Counted from the first letter of the stretch, positions 46,805 to 57,093 are shown. The stretch: DNA of 64,000 bases from Novosphingobium sp. (GCF_020852455.1 NZ_JADZAT010000007.1:62001-126000), one strand, 5' to 3'. The notes: generated from the sequence alone by a model not told the origin. Numbers and translations: made by a program.

Positions 46805-47401
46805 TCAGTTGGCCGAAGGCGCCGGTGCGGGAGCCGGAGCCGGTTCGGCCGCCGGGGCCGGAGCAGGCGCCGGAGCCGCTTCCACCTTGGGGGCCAGCGC
46901 CGCGGCTACATCAGCCTTGCGCAGCGCACCGGGTCCGGGACCCATGTCTTCGTCATCGACCATCTTCCACTTGTTCTTTTCCTTGAACTCAGCCTCGGTG
47001 CCGGGAGCAAGGTCAGGACGGCCGACCATGATGCCCATCTTGATGCGGCACTTGGCGTACTGGGTTTCGTCCGCTTCAACTTCAAGCGCCAGCACGTCCT
47101 TGGCTTCGCTCTTCACGGTGTATTCGTGCTTGCCCGGATCGGTCACCAGAATGAAGTAGCGCCCGGCACCCAGCGACGAGAGCTTCTGGCCCTTTTCATT
47201 GACCGAGCAGCCCAGGGCAAAGCCCATGCCGCCGGGGCGGTAGAACACGATCTGGCCCTTGCCCGCGGGCGGCGCCGGAATCGTCGCCGGACCTGCGCCA
47301 GCTTCTTCTTCCTGTTCCTTCTTGTCCTTGGCCAGCGTCGGGGTGGCGGAAAGGCCAATCACCGCGACGGCGGCGAGAGAGGTAATCAACTTCAGTTTCA
47401 T
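46805..47401 (-). CDS. exported DUF2846-like protein with Ala-Pro tail
   Basis: A 198-residue protein. A signal peptide (about 1-24) precedes an acidic linker and a DUF2846-like domain (about 50-125: GKGQIVFYRPGGMGFALGCSV ... GAGRYFILVTDPGKHEYTV). The C-terminal 30 residues are almost only Ala, Pro and Glu. No function is known. It overlaps the upstream gene by 4 nt and ends before a strong terminator. Confidence 0.72.
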   Translation of the reverse strand: MKLKLITSLAAVAVIGLSATPTLAKDKKEQEEEAGAGPATIPAPPAGKGQIVFYRPGGMGFALGCSVNEKGQKLSSLGAGRYFILVTDPGKHEYTVKSEAKDVLALEVEADETQYAKCRIKMGIMVGRPDLAPGTEAEFKEKNKWKMVDDEDMGPGPGALRKADVAAALAPKVEAAPAPAPAPAAEPAPAPAPAPSAN

Positions 47402-48096
47402 TGCGCGCTCCCTGGTTGCAATGGGGGTGGAGATGCTGCGGGCACATCGCCGGCAGCGGGTTCCGGGGCCACAGGCGCGGGCGCCGGTGGCTCAAGATAA
47501 AGGTCCTCGGTCAGCTTGGCGCCGGCCAGCATGCCCTGGGCGATGTCGATATGCTTGCCCTTGATCAGCAATCCCGGCAGGCCGGCGGTGACTGCAACAG
47601 CAAAGGCCAGGGTCTGCTGGTCCTTGCCGACCACACCGAACTTCATGCTGCGCAGGCGAATCTGCCGGCCATCGAAATCGAGATAGCGGGCCGCGAGCAC
47701 CAGTTCGCCGCCAACCCCCATGCCGGAACCTTTGGCATGGACTACCTCGCCCACCCCCTTGGTCCCGGTCGGGACCAGCACCACACCATCCAGCATGATC
47801 GGTTCGGCCAGCGAAAACGCGAAGCTCTCTCCGGTCTTGGCCGTGCGCGAGCTGACCGGAGCGTCGAGGCTGATCACCACCGGCGTCAGCGCCGGGACGC
47901 AGCGCAGGGTCGCACTCGCCCCGGCCGGCGGCTTGCTGCATGGCCCGGTCGGAACCGGTGCAGGCGCAGCAACCGGCTGCGGCGCTTCTGCGGCTGGAAC
48001 CGGCGCCGGATCGGATTGCGCCAGTGCGGTGCCAGCCATCGCCAGCAGGCAGGTTGCACTCAGAGCGATCCGGGCGCGGGGTGACTGGGAATTCAT
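47398..48096 (-). CDS. exported hypothetical protein
   Basis: A 232-residue protein with a signal peptide (about 1-26), a Pro/Ala linker, and a beta-rich domain (about 68-195) beginning ALTPVVISLDAPVSSRTAKTGE. The C-terminal 30 residues are Pro/Ala-rich. I do not recognise a named family. It is coupled to the DUF2846-like gene (4-nt overlap) and its start overlaps the stop of the small frame upstream. Confidence 0.68.
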   Translation of the reverse strand: MNSQSPRARIALSATCLLAMAGTALAQSDPAPVPAAEAPQPVAAPAPVPTGPCSKPPAGASATLRCVPALTPVVISLDAPVSSRTAKTGESFAFSLAEPIMLDGVVLVPTGTKGVGEVVHAKGSGMGVGGELVLAARYLDFDGRQIRLRSMKFGVVGKDQQTLAFAVAVTAGLPGLLIKGKHIDIAQGMLAGAKLTEDLYLEPPAPAPVAPEPAAGDVPAASPPPLQPGSAQ

Positions 48097-48341
48097 TGTG
48101 CGGTTTCCGTGACTGGTGTTTGCGGCAGCGCAGGGATCGAAATGATCAGGGCCTCGATCCGGAGCAGGACCGGCGTCAGCGCCGGGAAAGTGCCTTGCGG
48201 GCAGCGCGGCAGACTGTCTTGAGCAGACGCCTTCGGCACCGAATCGGCTGGTTCCTGAGCCCGAGCTACCCGGGCCGTGCTGCCAAGCACAGTTGCGTCG
48301 GGAATCGGGATGATTGGCAAGTTCGGTATGGCGCGCCCCAT
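48093..48341 (-). pseudogene. possible truncated paralogue or small exported protein
   Basis: An 82-codon frame whose TGA overlaps the next ATG (48093-48096). It has no SD before its ATG. The stretch FPALTPVLLRIEALI is similar to VPALTPVVISLDAPV in the downstream protein, then the frame ends early. This fits a decayed or truncated member of the same family, or a small leader gene for the operon. The adjacent 48342-48432 contains nothing I can support. Evidence is weak. Confidence 0.35.
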
Positions 48342-48432
48342 AGCCGGGTGGATGCCGGAATTTCGATCGTATTCAAGGGAATTGTGATGACCCGCAGGAA
48401 ATTCTGACGAACGACATTACTTGCCGCAAGGT

Positions 48433-50259
48433 CTATTCCTCTTCGAACAGCCCCGCCAGCTGCTCGATCATCGTCCCGCCCAGCTGCTCGACGTCCATGA
48501 TCGTCACCGCACGGCGATAGTAACGGGTAACGTCGTGACCGATCCCGATCGCCACCAATTGCACCGGTGACTGCTTTTCGATCCAGTCGATCACCTTGCG
48601 GAGGTGCAGTTCAAGGTAGCCGGCATTGTTGACGCTCAGCGTCGAATCGTCGACCGGCGCGCCGTCCGAGATCACCATCAGCACCCGGCGATCCTCGGGT
48701 CGGGCAAGCAAACGGGCGTGGGCCCAGAGCAGCGCCTCGCCGTCGATGTTTTCCTTGAGCAGCCCCTCGCGCATCATCAGGCCCAGGTTCTTGCGGGCGT
48801 GACGATAGGGCTCGTCGGCTTTCTTGTAGATGATGTGGCGCAGGTCGTTGAGGCGCCCGGGCTGTGCCGGCTTGCCCCCGGCCAGCCAGGCCTCGCGGCT
48901 TTGGCCGCCCTTCCAGGCACGCGTGGTAAAGCCCAGAATCTCGGTCTTGACCCCGCAGCGTTCCAGCGTGCGGGCCATCACATCGGCGCTGATCGCCGCG
49001 ATCGAGATCGGCCGCCCGCGCATCGAACCTGAATTGTCGATCAGCAGGGTGACAATGGTATCCTTGAACTCGACATCACGCTCGATCTTGTAACTGAGCG
49101 AATGGCCGGGCGAGATCACCACCCGGGCCAGCCGCGCGGCATCGAGCAGGCCTTCTTCCTGATCGAAATCCCAGCTGCGGTTCTGCTGCGCCATCAGGCG
49201 GCGCTGCAACCGGTTGGCCAGCTTGGTGACGATCCCCTGCAGGCCTTTCAGCTGCGCGTCGAGATAGGCCCGCAGCCGGGTCAGTTCCTCGTCGTCGCAC
49301 AGGTCGCTGGCGGCAACCACTTCGTCGAAAGCTTCGGTGAAGGCCTTGTAGTCGAACTTGCTGGGCAGATCGGTCCAGGGACGGTTGGGCCGGGTGGGCA
49401 GCATGCCCTCCTCTCCCTCATCGCCCTCTTCGGCGTCGCCCTCGTCCTCTTCCATCTGGCGCTCGACTTCGTCTTCGCCCTCGTCCTCACCCTCGGCGGC
49501 GTCGCTGGCGACTTCGCTGGGGCTCTGGTCTTCGGCGCTTTCGCCGTCGTCGGGCTGCTCCTCGTCTTGGTCCTCGTTGTCCTGATCGTCGTTCTGATCG
49601 CTTTCTGGCTCGATCGGCTCGGCCTGGGTCAGCTCAAGGTGCTGGAGCATGCCCAGCGTCAGCGCCTGGAAGGCGGCCTGATCGTCCAGCATCGCGGACA
49701 GCGCGTCGAAATCGGTTCCGGCCTTTTCGCTGATCCAGCCGCGCAGCATGTCAACGCCCTGACGGGCCGGTTCGGGCACCGGCTGGCCGGTCAGGTGTTC
49801 GCGCAGCAGCAGCGAGAGCGCGACCTGCATCGGCACTTCATCGGGCCGGCTGGCACGGGTAATCGGATCGCCCATGGTGCGAACCTGCTGCGCGGCATCC
49901 AGGTTGTCTCGCATCCCGGCGTAATCGCGCGAACCCAGCGCTTCATAGCGAACCTGCTCGACCGCGTCGAAACAGGCCCGCGCGGATGGCTCACCCGGGG
50001 CGTGGCGGGCGTGCAGCGCCTCGTCATGGTGGCGCAGGCGCAGCGCAAAACTGTCGGCAAAGCCGCGCGCTTCCATCGCCTGCTCGCGCGGCAGCGAGCG
50101 TCCCGGCATCGGCACGCGCAGGTTCTTGCCATTGGCAACCGGGCTGTCGGCGGTCCAGGCGATCTCCAGCTCGGGCTCATGCGCGATGGCCCGGCTGGCG
50201 CCGGTCAGGGCTGACTTGAAGCGATCGAGAGGGGATTCGTCAGACAATTCCTGGGGCAA
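48433..50259 (-). CDS. cobT: cobaltochelatase subunit CobT
   Basis: A 608-residue CobT. The N-terminal part is helical. A very acidic linker (about 215-300, [25 protein letters not shown] and similar) precedes a C-terminal von Willebrand factor A domain with the metal-ion-dependent adhesion motif DNSGSMRG. CobT acts with CobS and CobN to insert cobalt into hydrogenobyrinate a,c-diamide. CobS, often adjacent in alphaproteobacteria, is not in this window. The ATG at 50259 follows the aldolase stop by 3 nt, so they may share a transcript. Confidence 0.88.
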   Translation of the reverse strand: MPQELSDESPLDRFKSALTGASRAIAHEPELEIAWTADSPVANGKNLRVPMPGRSLPREQAMEARGFADSFALRLRHHDEALHARHAPGEPSARACFDAVEQVRYEALGSRDYAGMRDNLDAAQQVRTMGDPITRASRPDEVPMQVALSLLLREHLTGQPVPEPARQGVDMLRGWISEKAGTDFDALSAMLDDQAAFQALTLGMLQHLELTQAEPIEPESDQNDDQDNEDQDEEQPDDGESAEDQSPSEVASDAAEGEDEGEDEVERQMEEDEGDAEEGDEGEEGMLPTRPNRPWTDLPSKFDYKAFTEAFDEVVAASDLCDDEELTRLRAYLDAQLKGLQGIVTKLANRLQRRLMAQQNRSWDFDQEEGLLDAARLARVVISPGHSLSYKIERDVEFKDTIVTLLIDNSGSMRGRPISIAAISADVMARTLERCGVKTEILGFTTRAWKGGQSREAWLAGGKPAQPGRLNDLRHIIYKKADEPYRHARKNLGLMMREGLLKENIDGEALLWAHARLLARPEDRRVLMVISDGAPVDDSTLSVNNAGYLELHLRKVIDWIEKQSPVQLVAIGIGHDVTRYYRRAVTIMDVEQLGGTMIEQLAGLFEEE

Positions 50260-50262
50260 TCC

Positions 50263-50910
50263 CTAAATGGTTTGGCCGGTCTTGGCCCAGTCCGCCAGGA
50301 AACCCTCGATGCCCTTGTCGGTCAGAATGTGCTTGAACAGACCGCGGATCACGGCCGGTGGGGCGGTCATGACATCGGCGCCGATCTTGGCCGCTTCGAG
50401 CACGTGGACGCTGTGGCGAACCGAAGCGACCAGAATTTCGGTGCCGAAGTTGTAGTTGTCATAGATCAGGCGGATGTCGCTGATCAGCTGCATCCCGTCG
50501 AACCCGTTATCGTCATGCCGGCCCACAAAGGGTGAAACGAAAGTGGCCCCGGCCTTGGCTGCCAGCAGTGCCTGATTGGCGCTGAAGCACAGCGTGACGT
50601 TGACCATGGTGCCATCGCCGGACAGCGCCTTGCAGGTCTTGAGCCCGTCGATCGTCAGCGGCACCTTGATGCAGACGTTGTCGGCAATCTTGCGCAGCTT
50701 TTCGGCTTCGGCCATCATCCCGGCATGGTCCAGCGCCACCACTTCGGCGCTGACCGGACCATCGACCAGGCCGCAGATTTCGCGCGTCACCTCGATGAAA
50801 TCGCGGCCCGACTTCATGATCAGGCTGGGATTGGTGGTAACGCCATCGAGCAGCCCGGTAGCGGCCAGATCCTTGATATCGTCGATTTCGGCAGTGTCGG
50901 CAAAGAACTT
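50263..50910 (-). CDS. transaldolase/fructose-6-phosphate aldolase-like
   Basis: A 215-residue class I aldolase of the TalC/FSA group. [14 protein letters not shown] at 3-16, [17 protein letters not shown] near 23-39, the Schiff-base lysine in [11 protein letters not shown] near 82-92, and [13 protein letters not shown] near 126-138 are clear. It either transfers dihydroxyacetone units (transaldolase) or makes fructose-6-phosphate; sequence alone does not separate the two. The GTG start at 50910 is preceded by AGGAG. Confidence 0.87.
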   Translation of the reverse strand, partial: KFFADTAEIDDIKDLAATGLLDGVTTNPSLIMKSGRDFIEVTREICGLVDGPVSAEVVALDHAGMMAEAEKLRKIADNVCIKVPLTIDGLKTCKALSGDGTMVNVTLCFSANQALLAAKAGATFVSPFVGRHDDNGFDGMQLISDIRLIYDNYNFGTEILVASVRHSVHVLEAAKIGADVMTAPPAVIRGLFKHILTDKGIEGFLADWAKTGQTI

Positions 50911-50980
50911 CACGGGTAACGGCTCCTGATGGCGATTCAACAATCTGCTATAGAGAGGCGGCCTAGCGCCGCAAGGGGCG

Positions 50981-51661
50981 CTAGAGAACCTTGAACACCC
51001 CGATCAGCAGCGGATCCCTGGTGCTTTCGGGATGGGCGCGGATCGCGCCTTCCTCGATTCCGATCTGCTTCCAGATCGAATTGTCGGCCCGGGTGGCGAC
51101 AGACTGGGCGATCTGCCCGACATCGACCCCCGACAGCGCGCGGATTGCCTGCCCCAGCACCGGATCACCCGAAATGCGCAGCGCGTCCGACAGGCCCGGG
51201 ACCATGGCGTTGACCAGACCCTGCCCCATCTGGCTGCGCAGATAGCCGGTTGCCGCGCTGGAACCGCCGCGCACGATTGCAACGGCATCAGGGATCGAAA
51301 TATTGGTGACCGCTTCATAGACCAGCGGCGCGGCCCGTGCTGCGCCCTTTTCGGCCACCACGTTCAGCTGCTTTTGCAGGTTCTGCTTGAACACTGCCGA
51401 GGTCAGCAGGCTTCTGATCCCGCCACTCGCCCCGAACATTTCGGGCAGGTCGAACCGGGCCACTTCGCTGTCCCAGAAGCCGCCCGGTGCGGTCAGCTTG
51501 GCGAAGGCGTTCCTGGCCGAGATATCGAGCAGGCGGCGGATTGCATCGACCATCGAAAACCCGCCCATCGACTGGCAGCCCGGCAAGGCCAGCAATCCTG
51601 CGGCGGTAGTCCCGGCCAGGAATGCGCGGCGCGCGATCAGTCGATTGTCCAAGCTATCCAT
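50981..51661 (-). CDS. DUF4197 lipoprotein
   Basis: A 226-residue DUF4197 protein. R11-R12 in a Tat-like leader and the lipobox LPGC with C29 point to export and lipidation. Helical mature domain with [19 protein letters not shown] and [23 protein letters not shown]. The function is unknown. It is divergent from priA, with only 67 nt between the starts. Confidence 0.8.
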   Translation of the reverse strand: MDSLDNRLIARRAFLAGTTAAGLLALPGCQSMGGFSMVDAIRRLLDISARNAFAKLTAPGGFWDSEVARFDLPEMFGASGGIRSLLTSAVFKQNLQKQLNVVAEKGAARAAPLVYEAVTNISIPDAVAIVRGGSSAATGYLRSQMGQGLVNAMVPGLSDALRISGDPVLGQAIRALSGVDVGQIAQSVATRADNSIWKQIGIEEGAIRAHPESTRDPLLIGVFKVL

Positions 51662-51728
51662 GATGCCCCACTCCTTCACAAAATTGCGGCTGTCACCGCC
51701 CTTGGTTTCTCGCCATAGAGACGCGCAG

Positions 51729-53894
51729 ATGAACCGCGTCCGACTCCTTGTCTTCAATCCCGTGCTTTCGGTGCTTGATTACCGCCTTCCTGCTGGAATG
51801 GCGACAGAATTCGGGCAACTGGTGATCGCCCCGCTGGGTCCGCGCCAGGTGCTGGGGATCGTCTGGGATCCCGCGCGGCTGGCGGGTGACGAAGTACCCG
51901 AAGCCAAACTGCGCCCGATCCTGGAAGTGCTGCCGGTTCCCCCGTTTTCGCCGGCGCTGCGCAGCCTGATCGAATGGACCGCCGACTACTATGTCGCGCC
52001 GATGAATTCGGTGGCGCGGATGGCGCTGGGATCGATGGCCGCGCTGCGCGGCGGCGGGACCACTACCGAATACCGGCTTTCGGGCCACGAGCCCAAGCGG
52101 CTTACCCCGCAGCGCGCCGCCGCGATGGACGCGCTGGACGGCGAACAGGCGAGCATCCGTGAACTGGCGGCGCTCGCCTCGGTTTCCGAAGGGGTGCTGC
52201 GCGGGATGGTCGGCGCGGGGATCCTTGAGCCGGTGACGGTCGATCTTGACCGCCCCTACCCCCGCGCCCGGCCCGACCATGCCGTCCCTGAGCTGAGCGA
52301 GGCCCAGCAGGGCGCGGCGGATACCTTCGTCGCGGCAGTGCGCGGCGGCGGCTTCACGCCGTTCCTGCTCGACGGGGTGACCGGATCGGGCAAGACCGAA
52401 TGCTATTTCGAAGCCATTGCCGAAGCGCTGCGCCACAAGCGCCAGGTGCTGGTGCTGCTGCCCGAAATCGCCCTGACCCAGAACTTCCTGCGCCGGTTCG
52501 AGGCCCGCTTTGGCGTGCCGCCGGTGCTGTGGCACTCCTCGGTCAAGCAAAGCGAGCGGCGGCGGGCCTGGCGGGCGATCGTTTCGGGTGAGGCGCAAGT
52601 GGTGGTCGGCGCGCGCTCGGCCCTGTTCCTGCCCTACAAGGCGCTGGGGCTGATCGTGGTCGATGAAGCGCACGAGGTCAGCTTCAAACAGGACGACGGG
52701 GTGCGCTACAACGCCCGCGATGTCGCGGTGATCCGCGCCCGGTTCGAAGCGATCCCGGTGATCCTGGCCAGTGCCACTCCCGCGCTTGAATCGCTGCAAC
52801 TGGCCGAGGCCGGGGTCTATACCAAGATCGACCTGCCCGACCGGTTCGGCGGGGCCAGCCTGCCCGAAGTCTCGATCGTCGATCTGCGCAAGGAAGTGCC
52901 CGAACGCGGTCACTGGCTGGCCCCCCGGCTGGTGGCCGAATTGCAGGACCGGCTGGCCAAGGGCGAACAGTCACTGCTGTTCCTCAACCGCCGCGGCTAT
53001 GCTCCGCTGACCCTGTGCCGGCATTGCGGCTATCGCTTTCAATGCCCCAATTGCAGCGCCTGGCTGGTCGAACACCGGCTCTCGCGGCGGCTGGCCTGCC
53101 ACCATTGCGGGCACGAACTGGCCACGCCCGAGGAATGCCCCGAATGTCACACCGGCGATTGCCTGGTCGCCTGCGGCCCGGGGGTGGAGCGGATCGCCGA
53201 TGAAGTGCGCGAGACCTTGCCCGATGCGCGGGTAGCGGTGGTCACCTCCGATACGCTCAACAGCCCGGAAAAGATCGCCGGGTTCGTCGCCGCAGCCGAG
53301 CAGAAGGCGATCGACGTGATCGTCGGCACGCAGCTGGTCACCAAGGGCTATCACTTTCCCGAGCTTACCCTGGTCGGCGTGGTTGATGCCGATCTGGGGC
53401 TGGAAGGCGGCGACCTGCGCGCAGCCGAGCGGACCTATCAGCAGGTCGCCCAGGTTGCCGGGCGCGCCGGGCGCGGCGAGAAGCCGGGCGAAGTGCTGAT
53501 CCAGACCCGCCATCCCGAAGCCGCGGTGATCGCCGCACTGGCTGCCGGGGACCGCGACGCCTTCTATGCCGCCGAAGCCGAAGCGCGCAAGGAAGCCCAT
53601 GCCCCGCCGTTCGGGCGCTGGGCGGCGATCATCGTCTCGTCGGAAAGCGAACCCGAAGCACGCGAGGCGGCGCGCGCGATCGGCGCGATGCGGCCCGATC
53701 TGCCCGATGTCATGGTGCTGGGCCCCGCCCCTGCCCCGCTTTCGCTGCTGCGCGGGCGCTATCGCTATCGCCTGCTGATCAACGCCCGCCGCTCGGCGCA
53801 GTTGCAGGATGTGATCCGCCAGTGGCTGGGCAAGCTCGAATTTCCCCAAGGGGTGCGGGTCGGGGTGGATATCGATCCCTATTCGTTTGTCTGA
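51729..53894 (+). CDS. priA: primosomal helicase PriA
   Basis: A 721-residue replication restart helicase. Walker A GVTGSGKTE is near 217-225, the DEAH box VVDEAHE near 310-316, and eight zinc-ligand cysteines are in CRHCGYRFQCPNC and CHHCGH ... CPEC near 430-475. PriA loads the replisome on stalled forks. The ATG at 51729 begins MNRVRLLVFNPVLSVLDYRLP, the standard PriA start. Confidence 0.95.
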   Translation: MNRVRLLVFNPVLSVLDYRLPAGMATEFGQLVIAPLGPRQVLGIVWDPARLAGDEVPEAKLRPILEVLPVPPFSPALRSLIEWTADYYVAPMNSVARMALGSMAALRGGGTTTEYRLSGHEPKRLTPQRAAAMDALDGEQASIRELAALASVSEGVLRGMVGAGILEPVTVDLDRPYPRARPDHAVPELSEAQQGAADTFVAAVRGGGFTPFLLDGVTGSGKTECYFEAIAEALRHKRQVLVLLPEIALTQNFLRRFEARFGVPPVLWHSSVKQSERRRAWRAIVSGEAQVVVGARSALFLPYKALGLIVVDEAHEVSFKQDDGVRYNARDVAVIRARFEAIPVILASATPALESLQLAEAGVYTKIDLPDRFGGASLPEVSIVDLRKEVPERGHWLAPRLVAELQDRLAKGEQSLLFLNRRGYAPLTLCRHCGYRFQCPNCSAWLVEHRLSRRLACHHCGHELATPEECPECHTGDCLVACGPGVERIADEVRETLPDARVAVVTSDTLNSPEKIAGFVAAAEQKAIDVIVGTQLVTKGYHFPELTLVGVVDADLGLEGGDLRAAERTYQQVAQVAGRAGRGEKPGEVLIQTRHPEAAVIAALAAGDRDAFYAAEAEARKEAHAPPFGRWAAIIVSSESEPEAREAARAIGAMRPDLPDVMVLGPAPAPLSLLRGRYRYRLLINARRSAQLQDVIRQWLGKLEFPQGVRVGVDIDPYSFV

Positions 53895-53940
53895 ACGCAG
53901 GGAGTTGCCGCAACCCCACTAGTTCGGCAATAACAGCCAC

Positions 53941-55464
53941 ATGCACTGGATTCGCTTCTGTTTTGCCGCCTTGCTGGCGGTGTTCGCACAGCTACTTGTT
54001 CCTTCTGCGGCCCACGCCAAATGGCTGAAGGCTGAAACAAGGCACTTCATCATCTATAGTGAAGGCAGCGAGAAAGAGCTGCGCGCTGCGGCGATCCGGC
54101 TGGAGCGGTTCGATGCCTTGCTCAAGCTGAAACTCGGCTTCGAAGACAAGCCACACCAGCCAAAGCTGCCGATCTATTTCCTTGAGCGGCGCAGCGACGT
54201 GGCTGCGCTGACCAAGGGCTGGCTGCCCAATGCCGCCGGGTTCTTTTCGACCCGGGCGGAAGGCAGCTATGCGGTAGCCAATCGGGAAAAGGCCGCCAAC
54301 CAGTTCGATCTGGGCAGCGATGGCACCCTGATGCACGAATACGGCCACTTCTTCATGTTCCGCAATGCGGCCTTCCCCTACCCCACCTGGTATGTCGAAG
54401 GGTTTGCCGAATTCGTCTCGACTACAACCATTGATGATGCCGGCAACTGGACAATGGGCAAGCCCGCGAATCACCGGGCATACAGTCTATTGAAGATGGA
54501 GCGGCTGCCGATCGAAAAGCTGCTGTTCGGCCGCTATCAGGGGCTTACCAAGAACGAGACAAGTGTCTTTTACGGCCGTTCGTGGCTGCTGACCCACATG
54601 CTGCTGACCCGGCCTGAACACAACAAGAAGCTGGGAATCTATTTCGGCGGAATCGCTGCAGGCAAGGATCAGCGCCAGGCTGCGATCGAGGCGCTTGGCG
54701 ATCTGGCCGAACTGGACAAAACACTTGATCGCTATCAGCGCGAGAAGCTGACCTTCATTTCCTCGCGCAGCCCGCTCAACACAGACACGACGCTTACTGT
54801 GGTTCCGCTCGACGCGATGACCGATGGCCTGATCCCGCTGCGACTCAAACGCCTGTCAGCATCGGACATTGCGGACTTGCCGGCGCGCCTTGAACAGCTG
54901 GCTGCGCGCTTCCCGGCCGAGGCCGAGCCACTTTATGAGCTGGCCATGACCTATCGCGGGCTTGCGGCCAAGGCATCGCCCGAAGTGCGCAGTGCCCTTG
55001 ATACCAAGGCCGAGGCCGCTGTCGATCGCGCCCTGGCGCTCAATCCAAAGCATGTCCGCGCCAATGTCATCAAGGCTGACTATGTCATGCGGCGCCTGCG
55101 CCTGGCCGGCGAGACCAGCCCTGAAAAGTGGTCAGCCGCGCGGGCCTATCTGCTTACGGCCAATCAGGCAGCAAGCGACGATCCCATGGTGCTGGTCGCC
55201 TGGTACGACAGTTTTGGCCGCCAGCGCCGCGAACCAAGCCAGACTGCCCGCGACGGGCTGGCCCGGGCCTTCGAACTGGTTCCCGAACAGCCAGACATCC
55301 GCGCCCGGTATGCTTACGATCTGGCCGCCCAGAACCGCTTCGACGAGGCGATCAAGCTGGCAGAAACGCTGGCCTTCAATCCCCACAGCGGAGCCCAGGG
55401 CGAACGGCTGCTGGAACGGATCAAGGCGATGCGCGATCGCAAGGCTCCCAAACCCGAGGAATGA
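53941..55464 (+). CDS. exported HEYGH metalloprotease-like protein with TPR-like C-terminus
   Basis: A 507-residue protein. A signal peptide is at about 1-26. An M48/gluzincin-like zinc motif H132-E133-x-x-H136 (LMHEYGHFF) and a downstream E157 (VEGFAEF) suggest a metallopeptidase related to the DUF1570 group. The C-terminal half (about 310-500) is made of helical repeats like TPRs, including ALNPKHVRANVIKADYVMRR and RARYAYDLAAQNRFDEAIKLAETL. Activity is not proven. It lies 46 nt after priA and 99 nt before a GST gene. Confidence 0.75.
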   Translation: MHWIRFCFAALLAVFAQLLVPSAAHAKWLKAETRHFIIYSEGSEKELRAAAIRLERFDALLKLKLGFEDKPHQPKLPIYFLERRSDVAALTKGWLPNAAGFFSTRAEGSYAVANREKAANQFDLGSDGTLMHEYGHFFMFRNAAFPYPTWYVEGFAEFVSTTTIDDAGNWTMGKPANHRAYSLLKMERLPIEKLLFGRYQGLTKNETSVFYGRSWLLTHMLLTRPEHNKKLGIYFGGIAAGKDQRQAAIEALGDLAELDKTLDRYQREKLTFISSRSPLNTDTTLTVVPLDAMTDGLIPLRLKRLSASDIADLPARLEQLAARFPAEAEPLYELAMTYRGLAAKASPEVRSALDTKAEAAVDRALALNPKHVRANVIKADYVMRRLRLAGETSPEKWSAARAYLLTANQAASDDPMVLVAWYDSFGRQRREPSQTARDGLARAFELVPEQPDIRARYAYDLAAQNRFDEAIKLAETLAFNPHSGAQGERLLERIKAMRDRKAPKPEE

Positions 55465-55563
55465 TCCGGCCCGGCCCTGCTCAGCAGCAAGTGGCCGGTC
55501 TGGATTTCGATCCGCGCAGTTTCGTGTAGAAGCAGGCCAAACAACGTCTGGGAGAACACGCCA

Positions 55564-56196
55564 ATGCTGACCGTCCATCACCTGCGCATCTCGCAAAGCG
55601 AGCGGGTCGTCTGGCTGTGCGAGGAACTGGGGCTCGATTACGAGCTCAAGCTCTACAACCGGCGCGAGGACAACCGGCTGGCACCCGACGATTACAAGGC
55701 GCTGCACCCGATGGGGATCGCCCCGGTAATTACCGATGGCGACTTGGTGCTGGGCGAAAGCGGGGCGATCTGCGAATATATTGACCGCAAATATGGCGGT
55801 TCGCGCTTTTCACCGGGACCGGACAGCCCGGACTTCGCCGGGCACCTTTTCTGGTTCCATTTTTCCAACGCCACCTTCATGACCAACGGGATGATGGCAT
55901 TGGCGGCACAGGCTGCCGGGGCCAGCGAACTGCCGGCCTTCGTGGCCGATCGCGGGGCCAAGAGCTGGCAGCTGGCCGAAGCGCGGCTGGGCGAGGCGGA
56001 ATTCTTCGGCGGGTCGCAGCTGACCACCGCTGACATCATGATGGGCTTCAACCTGACGACGTCGCGTGCCTTCGGCGGGGCCTCGCTTGAACCCTTCCCC
56101 AATATTGCCGCCTATCTGCAACGGATCGGCCAGCGTCCCGCCTATCAGCGGGCGATGGCGCAGTGCGAGCCGGGCATGCCGCCGATGCTAAGCTGA
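55564..56196 (+). CDS. glutathione S-transferase
   Basis: A 210-residue GST. The N-terminal thioredoxin-like domain has RISQSERVVWLCEELGLDYEL, then GIAPVITDGDLVLGESGAICEYI with the cis-Pro (V-P equivalent A-P) and ES pair that bind glutathione. The C-terminal helical domain has LTTADIMMGFNL. It conjugates glutathione to electrophiles. Its end overlaps the convergent CPBP protease gene by 9 nt. Confidence 0.88.
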   Translation: MLTVHHLRISQSERVVWLCEELGLDYELKLYNRREDNRLAPDDYKALHPMGIAPVITDGDLVLGESGAICEYIDRKYGGSRFSPGPDSPDFAGHLFWFHFSNATFMTNGMMALAAQAAGASELPAFVADRGAKSWQLAEARLGEAEFFGGSQLTTADIMMGFNLTTSRAFGGASLEPFPNIAAYLQRIGQRPAYQRAMAQCEPGMPPMLS

Positions 56197-57042
56197 AACG
56201 CCCGGACGTCGCCACATCGGCGCGATGGTTCCGTGATTGCGGAGCACCCGCGCCAGCAGCATCACACCGGCGGTGGTTGCCACCACCATGGCGACCACGC
56301 TGGCTTCCAGCCCGAACTCCCCGCCGGTCAGCCAGTCTGGTCCGAGCCGCCGGGTCACCAGCAGGCCGATCGGCGCGTCGCCGCCCGAAACCGGGATCGA
56401 GAAGATCCAACCCTGCGTAAAGTTCCAGCCGACATGGATGCCGATCGCCAGCCACAGCCGCCGCGTGACCATATAGGCCGCGCCCAGCAGCACCCCGGCT
56501 TCCAGCGCGATCGCAACGGCGGCAAAGATCGAGGATCCGGGGTTCGACAGATGCGCGGCGCCGAACAGCACCGACGTGATTCCCAGTGCGGCCCAGCTGC
56601 CCAGCATGCTTTCGATGTGGCGGAACAGCACCCCGCGAAACAGCATCTCTTCGAAAGTGCCGCTGGTCACCGCCATGGCCGCCATCGGCCAGATCGCGCC
56701 CCAACCGCGCAGCCCCAGCACTTCAAACCCGTCCAGCAGGGCGACAATCGCCGTCATCAGGCTGAACAGGCACAGCCCGGTCAGCAGCCCCGCCCCCAGT
56801 TCGCGCGGAGCGCCCGCAAATACCAGTTCGCGATCGTCTTCGCCTTCCAGAAAGCGGCGCAGCAGCTTCCACAGCCCGATCAGCGCGGCAACCAGCCCCA
56901 GCGCTCCGACAAAATGCAGCGGGCCATCGCGGCCCACCCCGATCCTGTGCGCGGCGGCTGAATAGAGCGATGCGACAAGGACTACCGCCAGCGCTTCCAG
57001 CACCAGCAGGCTCAGCGGAAACCGTACTATGCGCTTTAACAT
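56188..57042 (-). CDS. CPBP-family intramembrane metalloprotease
   Basis: A 284-residue membrane protein with about seven to eight hydrophobic segments. The CPBP/ABI active-site motif EEMLFR gives E131, E132 and R136, and FGAAHL gives H164. CPBP enzymes cleave proteins in the membrane, including CAAX processing and bacteriocin maturation, but the target here is unknown. ATG 57042 is preceded by GGAGGGG. Confidence 0.85.
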   Translation of the reverse strand: MLKRIVRFPLSLLVLEALAVVLVASLYSAAAHRIGVGRDGPLHFVGALGLVAALIGLWKLLRRFLEGEDDRELVFAGAPRELGAGLLTGLCLFSLMTAIVALLDGFEVLGLRGWGAIWPMAAMAVTSGTFEEMLFRGVLFRHIESMLGSWAALGITSVLFGAAHLSNPGSSIFAAVAIALEAGVLLGAAYMVTRRLWLAIGIHVGWNFTQGWIFSIPVSGGDAPIGLLVTRRLGPDWLTGGEFGLEASVVAMVVATTAGVMLLARVLRNHGTIAPMWRRPGVSA

Positions 57043-57093
57043 GGCCCCTCCGGTGACTGTATTAAGCAATTGATACAGCCAAGCACGGACCGG

